Source: Spinacia oleracea
Lineage: Eukaryota > Streptophyta > Magnoliopsida > Caryophyllales > Amaranthaceae
NCBI RefSeq assembly: GCF_020520425.1
Contig: NC_079491.1
Coordinates: 21,691,449-21,755,448, forward strand
Reading direction: 5' to 3'
DNA: 64,000 bases
Shown: positions 57,922 through 64,000 of the stretch, piece after piece
How the letters are laid out: each line of letters opens with the position of its first letter
Numbering within the stretch: position 1 is the stretch's first letter
The notes under the pieces: generated by a model
Told to the model about the DNA's origin: nothing
Databases searched by the model: none
What the model saw: the letters and a program-made list of their open reading frames with translations, nothing else
Made by a program: the position numbers and the translations under genes

Positions 57922-60900
57922 ATGAATGAAAACCAAATTGTTGTTAGGCATGAATCAGAAGGTGGCAAGACTCCCACAACGGGTGACGAATCACAAGATG
58001 TTAGTACGATTACAAAGACCATTAAAGGCCGTGGTCCGTCAAAAGGTGTTAAAGTCGCTAAGCCTATGTTCCTTGAGTATAATGTATATAATGTCCCCGA
58101 TGGACAATGGTCTCATGAATACGGGAAGCAAGTTGGGAGTGTGCTACTAGAATTAATATTAACGTCCCATTATATCCAAAGGTAGATGAGCAAATCAAGA
58201 AGGGGTTTTGGGAGGAGACTAAGGTAAGCATTGGATATTAACTTGATTTGTATATTTTAGGGATTATTTAATTTGATTTAAATACTATGTTTATAATCTA
58301 ACTTTTTTTAATTATTAACAGCTTATGTTCCACATTACTGATGATTCTAATCATTCGAGGGAGAAATATTTTCATTCTTGTGTGGCGAAACGATTTAGTT
58401 GTTTCAAGAGCAAGTTGGTGCGCCGATGGATAACTATGAAGGAAAAGAAGCCAAAAAATCAAACAAACAAGATGCCTTGGGATGTCTACAACCATATCAC
58501 AGAGGATGATTGGAAGACTTTTGTTAAACATTATTTCCTGCCAGAGTCATTGGTAATGATAATATTTCTTTAACTTGTCCTTAAAGAGTTTTTCATGTAG
58601 CAAACTGACATTGGTTCTAGGACAAAAAGTTATCAGAAAAAACATTTATTTCCATCTTTTTATGTTGTCTTTGACAGCTTCGTAGTGAAAAGGCGAGGAA
58701 AAGTGCATCATGCAACAAGAACCCACATCGCACCGGCCAAAAGGGTTATAATAGAAAGCGACTAGATTGGATAAAGGATGGACGACTTCCACCAGATGCA
58801 GCTTTACCTATCTCGAGTAGCTCCTCGGTGAACTCATCAGTGACCTCAAATGTTAATAGAGTTAGAAAATACAGATCAAAGGAGTGGATTTTGGCCCATC
58901 AAGTACAAAATAAAGAGGGAAAGTGGGAAATTGACCCGAACGATACAGAAGTTGTTGAAATCGCAACAAAAGCTGTAAGTAGCGATAATTAATTAATATT
59001 TACTTGTTTGTATTAGAGAATATAAAGTAATTTTACTTTCCTAATTGGCAGTTAGAGTACATCGCAGAAGAGGAAAAAGGAAATCTTTCTTTCGAACAGG
59101 GTGAGGATGCCCTCACTAAAGCTATAGGGAAAAAAGATCATCGTGGGCGTGTCAAGGGAACAGGTGGCATGGTTGGTATCAAAAAGGCTTTCGGTCCGTG
59201 TATTCGACATAGTAGAAGTGACCATGGTGAAGCTTCATCAGAAAATTACGAATCAATCAGAGCTTCTGTGAAAAAGGAGTTTGAAGGTGAATTAGAGAAA
59301 AGGGTAGAGAAAAGGGTGGCAGAGGCCCTCCAAAAGCAACTAAGCACCTTGTTAAAAACAGGACAACTAAACTCCATTTCTACCCCGATACCTGATGACC
59401 TCCACTTAAATGATTCTGCCAGAGTTGACCTTGATGTTAGTGCTACAAGAACCACTCGTCACATCTTAGTGCCGCAACCACGCGAGCTAAAGGTACGACG
59501 TAGTCACTCTTTTTTAACATAGTTGCTTGATCCTTTTATGTTTTTAGTTGACATTTACTTAATAATCTGTATCACTTACAAAGTTGCATTGAAACCTTTG
59601 TTTATGAAGGAAAGGACTCCATGTCGTCTTGCCCTTGAGGAGAAAGTTTCAGGCAACAACATTGTCGTGGCGGATGGTATGGTACAACCCTCAGATGGTG
59701 CATTGCCCCAACATTTTACATCGATGAAGCCTGGTCACTATAAAGTCCAAGTTGATTTTGTTTACGACGGACATGTTGATGATATTCTTCCGGTACCTAC
59801 GGGAGATGGTTTCACTAACTTAGGCGGTGCTCTGGGTAGTTTTGTGCAATGGCCCATACACTTAGTGATTTTCGAAGACGGCGAGGTATATATGTTTTAT
59901 TGTTTAGAATGTATATGTTCACGCAAGCACATTCGACATCTTACCTACTCTTGTTTTTGTTGAATTTTAAAGGATTGTATTTCACCTCCTAAAAAGAAGT
60001 CCAAGTCTAATGTTTCTAAAGAGAGGGATGGTAGCTCCAAGAAAAAGACAACGGTGTTAGCGGCCCAAAAGAAGACAACAGACTTACCATCCAAGGTAAA
60101 CCCTTTAAAACTCATTCGAACCTAAAATGACATTTTCGCTCCCAACTTTGAACTAAAGAACCTAAACACTCATTTTAATCTTATTACATGACTAATATGC
60201 ATAGTTTTAAGTTTCTAAAACTCATTCGAACCTATTCATGCACATTTAAGGCTCGTTGGGTCGTTATATGTCATATATAGAGCTAAAATGACATTTTCGC
60301 TCCCAACTTTGAACTAAAGAACCTAAGGACTCATTTGATTCTTATTACACGACTAATATGCATAGTTTTAAGTTTCTAAAACTCATTCGAACCTAATTAT
60401 GCACATTTAAGGCTCGTTGGGTCGTTATAGGTCATATATTGAGCTAAAATGACATTTTCGCTCCCAAATTTGAACTAAAGAACCTAAGGACTCATTTGAT
60501 TTTTATTACATGACTAATATGCATAGTTTTAAGTTTCTAAAACTCATTCGAACCTATTTATGCACATTTAAGGCTCGTTGGGTCGTTATAGGTCATATAT
60601 TGAGCTAAAATGACATTTTCGCTCCCAAATTTGAACTAAAGAACCTAAGGACTCATTTGATTCTTATTACACGACTAATATGCATAGTTTTAAGTTTCTA
60701 AAACTCATTCGAACCTAATTATGCACATTTAAGGCTCGTTGGGTCGTTATAGGTCATATATTGAGCTAAAATGACATTTTCGCTCCCAACTTTGAACTAA
60801 AGAACCTAAACACTCATTTTAATCTTATTACATGACTAATATGCATATTTTTAAGTTTCTAAAACTCATTCGAACCTAATTATGCACATTTAAGGCTCGT

Positions 60901-63409
60901 TGGGTCGTTATAGGTCATATATTGAGCTAAAATGACATTTTCGCTCCCAAATTTGAACTAAAGAACCTAAGGACTCATTTGATTCTTATTACACGACTAA
61001 TATGCATAGTTTTAAGTTTCTAAAACTCATTCGAACCTATTTATGCACATTTAAGGCTCGTTGGGTCGTTATAGGTCATATATTGAGCTAAAATGACATT
61101 TTCGCTCCCAAATTTGAACTAAAGAACCTAAGGACTCATTTGATTCTTATTACACGACTAATATGCATAGTTTTAAGTTTCTAAAACTCATTCGAACCTA
61201 ATTATGCACATTTAAGGCTCGTTGGGTCGTTATAGGTCATATATTGAGCTAAAATGACATTTTCGCTCCCAACTTTGAACTAAAGAACCTAAACACTCAT
61301 TTTAATCTTATTACATGACTAATATGCATAGTTTTAAGTTTCTAAAACTCATTCGAACCTAATTATGCACATTTAAGGCTCGTTGGGTCGTTATAGGTCA
61401 TATATTGAGCTAAAATGACATTTTCGCTCCCAAATTTGAACTAAAGAACATAAGGACTCATTTGATTCTTATTACACGACTAATATGCATAGTTTTTAGT
61501 TTCTAAAACTCATTCGAACCTATTTATGCACATTTAAGGCTCGTTGGGTCGTTATAGGTCATATATTGAGCTAAAATGACATTTTCGCTCCCAACTTTGA
61601 ACTAAAGAACCTAAGGACTCATTTGATTCTTATTACACGACTAATATGCATAGTTTTAAGTTTCTAAAACTCATTCGAACCTAATTATGCACATTTAAGG
61701 CTCGTTGGGTCGTTATAGGTCATATATTGAGCTAAAATGGCATTTTCGCTCCCAAATTTGAACTAAAGAACCTAAGGACTCATTTGATTCTTATTACATG
61801 ACTAATATGCATAGTTTTAAGTTTCTAAAACTCATTCGAACCTATTTATGCACATTTAAGGCTCGTTGGGTCGTTATAGGTCATATATTGAGCTAAAATG
61901 ACATTTTCGCTCCCAAATTTGAACTAAAGAACCTAAGGACTCATTTGATTCTTATTACATGACTAATGTTAATTGACTATTGTTATAGGAATTTTCGCAT
62001 CCAAAGAAGTCGAATTCTAAGCCTAAGTCCAACTTAGAGGTCGTGGGTAGTTGTGATCGTAAAACACAAGAATCAACCACCAAAAGCAAGAAAGCGGGAC
62101 TTGTACACGATGCAATTCAAGGTCTTGGCCCGTCATGCAAATACTTGCAGTTTATCATGACTTCGGCGCCTGATGATATATATGATAATACTACCATCCC
62201 ATTGGCGGCCTCAGTTTGGCACTCGGATTTTGATCAAGAAACATACATAACTGCGTCTGATATAGGAGAGTTCCTTCGCGGGGCGTGCTTAAACATTTCA
62301 GCGATCCAAGTCTACATATTGTAATTAAATGTTTTATTGTTATTAATATAACTATTATTTCTTTGAAGTTTTTTCTCTTTATCGATCTTAATAGTGTAAT
62401 CTTGTTTATTTTGTAGGTGTTTATTGCACGATCATGCCAAATCATTTGAAATGTCTCGGATTTCGTTCATTTTTCCCGAGATTATGTCAAGCACTAGAAT
62501 CAAGGCCGACCCTGGAGCGCCAACAATGTATTTGAAAAACATTTTCCAAGCTGAAATTGAAAAGGAGAAGATGGGTAATCCTAACCTAACTAATTGGTTT
62601 TTAATCCCATATAATCAAGAGTAAGTGTGTTATATTATATAAGTTTCATATAAAATATTAATTATTATTGTTATTAAATATTTAATATATCATTTATAAA
62701 TTATACAGAAATCATTGGAATTTATACGTGATGGACCTACGTAGAGGTTATGTATATATTTTCGATTCTGCTAGAGATCCACGTCGAACAGATTATGCAT
62801 GGGGAATCTTGAGTTTGTAAGTTCTTTTGCTTACAAATTACATTAGTCTTTAAGAAACCTAAGCCAAAATCATATTCATGAGTACCCATGTTTCGTTAAT
62901 TTTCTAGGGCATACCAAGTGTACAAGTGCAATGGTGGGCATTGTCCGAATAAAACGAGTTTTAAGTCGTGTAAACCCATTCATATAGAGGTATAACATGT
63001 TTCTTAATTAGCTTTTTGCTTTGTTTTTATTAATTATTGGCCTTGCAAGATAAAGTATTATGTTTCTTAATCAGTGTGCTCAACAAATCGGCGGAACTGA
63101 GTGTGGCTATTACGTTATGAAGTTCATGTTAGAGATAGTCACGTTACAACATGACTATGAAGGCCGGCTAGATGAGGTAATTAAGTAACTAATTGATTCG
63201 TATTCTAGACTATTAATACATTGTCATTGGTTGCTTGAATGTTAAAATGTGACATTTCATTTGCATTTAATCGATCTAATGCTCCATCAATTTTTTGTTT
63301 TTGTAAGGTCTATACTCCGAGGACTGCGCCTTATGCTAGTGAGGAAATTGATGTGGTTCGTGAGCAATGGGCGAAGTTTTTTACCACCAAGTATTTATTA
63401 TTGACCTGA
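57922..63409 (+). pseudogene. TNPA-type CACTA protein fused to a ULP1 (C48) cysteine protease domain, exon 1 frameshifted
   Basis: Twelve exons with GT-AG borders: 57922-58223, 58322-58552, 58678-58974, 59052-59492, 59610-59885, 59973-60095, 61989-62320, 62417-62620, 62709-62816, 62908-62989, 63075-63176, 63308-63409; about 866 codons. All phases agree except a one-base shift in exon 1 near 58135-58146 (GKQVG frame to TRININVPLYPK frame). Exons 1-5 match the En/Spm TNPA/transposase_24 type (RGPSKGVKVAKPMFLEYN, WDVYNHITEDDWK, GRVKGTGGMVGIKKAFG, then a coiled coil). Exon 6 and the start of exon 7 are Lys/Ser-rich. Exons 7-12 form the ULP1 domain with the catalytic triad visible: His in NHWNLYV (exon 9), Asp in YIFDSAR (exon 9), Cys in GGTECGYYVM (exon 11). 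Family role: TNPA binds subterminal repeats; ULP1 enzymes cleave SUMO. Activity of this copy is doubtful because of the shift. Confidence 0.85.
60110..61968 (-). repeat. 161-bp satellite array B (minus orientation) inside an intron
   Basis: The same monomer as array A, reversed. CGCTCCCAA recurs at an exact 161-bp step from 60137 to 61908, about 11.5 copies. It fills nearly all of intron 6 (60096-61988) of the TNPA-ULP1 gene. Monomer variants follow a three-unit order in part of the array. Confidence 0.95.
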
Positions 63410-63669
63410 TGGCGCTTGATTGTGTTGGTTTAGATGTTATAGAACAATCTTTTATGTTAAAATGTATGCGTACGTTGAAATTGGAACGTAAATATATTTA
63501 AATGTATCGGTATGTGCACTTTTGGTTTTGGGATATATACAAAACTCCAGTTGTTGTTTTTATATTTGTTATACAGGTTGCGTTATTCTATTATTGTTTT
63601 GACAGGTTTCTATATTTGGTGCAAGGCACTCTAGGTATCCCTAAACAAAATTAGAATTTTCCCGCCAAA
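63410..63669 (+). other. 3' flank of the TNPA-ULP1 gene
   Basis: AT-rich presumed 3' UTR between the stop at 63407-63409 and the right subterminal repeats. No coding. Confidence 0.4.
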
Positions 63670-64000
63670 AGTGCTTTTTTGCAGCGTACATATATGTTGT
63701 ACGCTGCAACAAGGGAAAAAAATTTCGCAAAAATTCAGACTTGTTGCAGCGTACAAATAAATGTACGCTGCAAAAAATTGAGTAATTCAGACTTGTTGCA
63801 GCGTACAAATAAATGTACGCTGCAAAAAGTTGAGTCTGTTGCAGCGGGCTTTTATATGTACGCTGCAACAAGTCCAAAATTTTGCCAATTTTTTGGCACT
63901 TGTTGCAGCGTACATCTAAAAGCCCGCTGCAACAAATCACTTTTTGCAGCGAACTTGTACGCTGCAACAAGTTCAGACTTGTTGCAGGCCCCCCAGTTGC
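63670..64000. repeat. CACTA right subterminal repeats
   Basis: About a dozen copies, in both orientations, of TTGTTGCAGCGTACA / TGTACGCTGCAACAA, paired at short spacing as small hairpins. The window ends inside this region. A 109-codon minus-strand frame (63641-63970) is made of the repeats and is not a gene. Confidence 0.88.

Larger units (their letters stand above)
47224..64000 (+). mobile_element. CACTA (En/Spm, DTC) DNA transposon, right end outside the window
   Basis: It starts CACTAGTAGAAAAAACCCC directly after the LTR fragment; the three bases before it (TTT, 47221-47223) are the likely 3-bp target duplication. It contains subterminal repeats at both ends, a TNP2-type transposase gene and a TNPA-type gene fused to a ULP1 domain. 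At 63670-64000 the inverted subterminal repeats appear and the sequence ends in GGCCCCCCAGTTGC, so only a few tens of bases of the right terminus appear to be missing. Length is at least 16.8 kb. Confidence 0.93.

Noticed and set aside
63641..63970. 109-codon minus-strand frame
   Set aside because: Made of the CACTA subterminal repeats.

Overview
The window is nuclear DNA of a flowering plant, most likely a eudicot. The evidence is two host genes with GT-AG introns (one a clear plant mitochondrial uncoupling-protein gene) and a nested set of plant transposon lineages: Ty3/gypsy Tat and Tekay/Del-like chromovirus, Ty1/copia, CACTA, Helitron and Stowaway. I cannot name the species. Nothing bacterial or organellar is present: no operons, CRISPR array or rRNA.

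Layout, left to right. 1-2782: six 5' exons of a uncoupling-protein gene on the minus strand; its 3' exons lie off the left edge, and a small degraded Helitron sits in intron 6. 2783-4409: intergenic DNA with a Stowaway-like MITE. 4410-19718: a second minus-strand host locus, seen as one candidate terminal exon (4410-4526) and two exons resembling a plant CIA30/NAD(P)-binding protein (18444-18524, 19636-19718). Between and beside these exons lie a complete Tat retrotransposon (4714-16271, TSD CTGCA), a copia-type solo LTR (16464-17781, TSD CTGTG) and a Helitron (18644-19281, A/T flanks). 20060-31632: a copia array LTR-internal-LTR-internal-LTR flanked by one TSD (GATAT). 31638-38737: AT-rich DNA full of an ATAGTAACT-like motif, holding a Stowaway MITE (33283-33540), an unassigned Gly/Arg-rich terminal exon and a 2.8-kb solo LTR (34732-37542, TSD TGTAC). 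38738-47223: a Tekay-like chromovirus on the minus strand, whose 5' LTR is cut by the next element. 47224-64000: an autonomous-type CACTA (En/Spm) element that runs off the right edge.

How the parts work together. The Tat element carries gag-pol on one strand and, convergently on the other, a six-exon gene of about 997 codons with its own TATA box; 46-bp tandem repeats lie between the two. The two Tat LTRs look identical, so the insertion is recent. The copia array keeps the record of its formation: the middle LTR is a hybrid of the outer two, as expected from unequal crossing-over between LTRs. The CACTA element has a TNP2-type transposase with one in-frame stop and a 12-exon TNPA-type gene fused to a ULP1 (C48) cysteine-protease domain, with one frameshift in exon 1. 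It also contains two arrays of the same 161-bp satellite in opposite orientation, one of them inside an intron of the TNPA-ULP1 gene.

All similarity statements are from reading the sequence; no database search was run.
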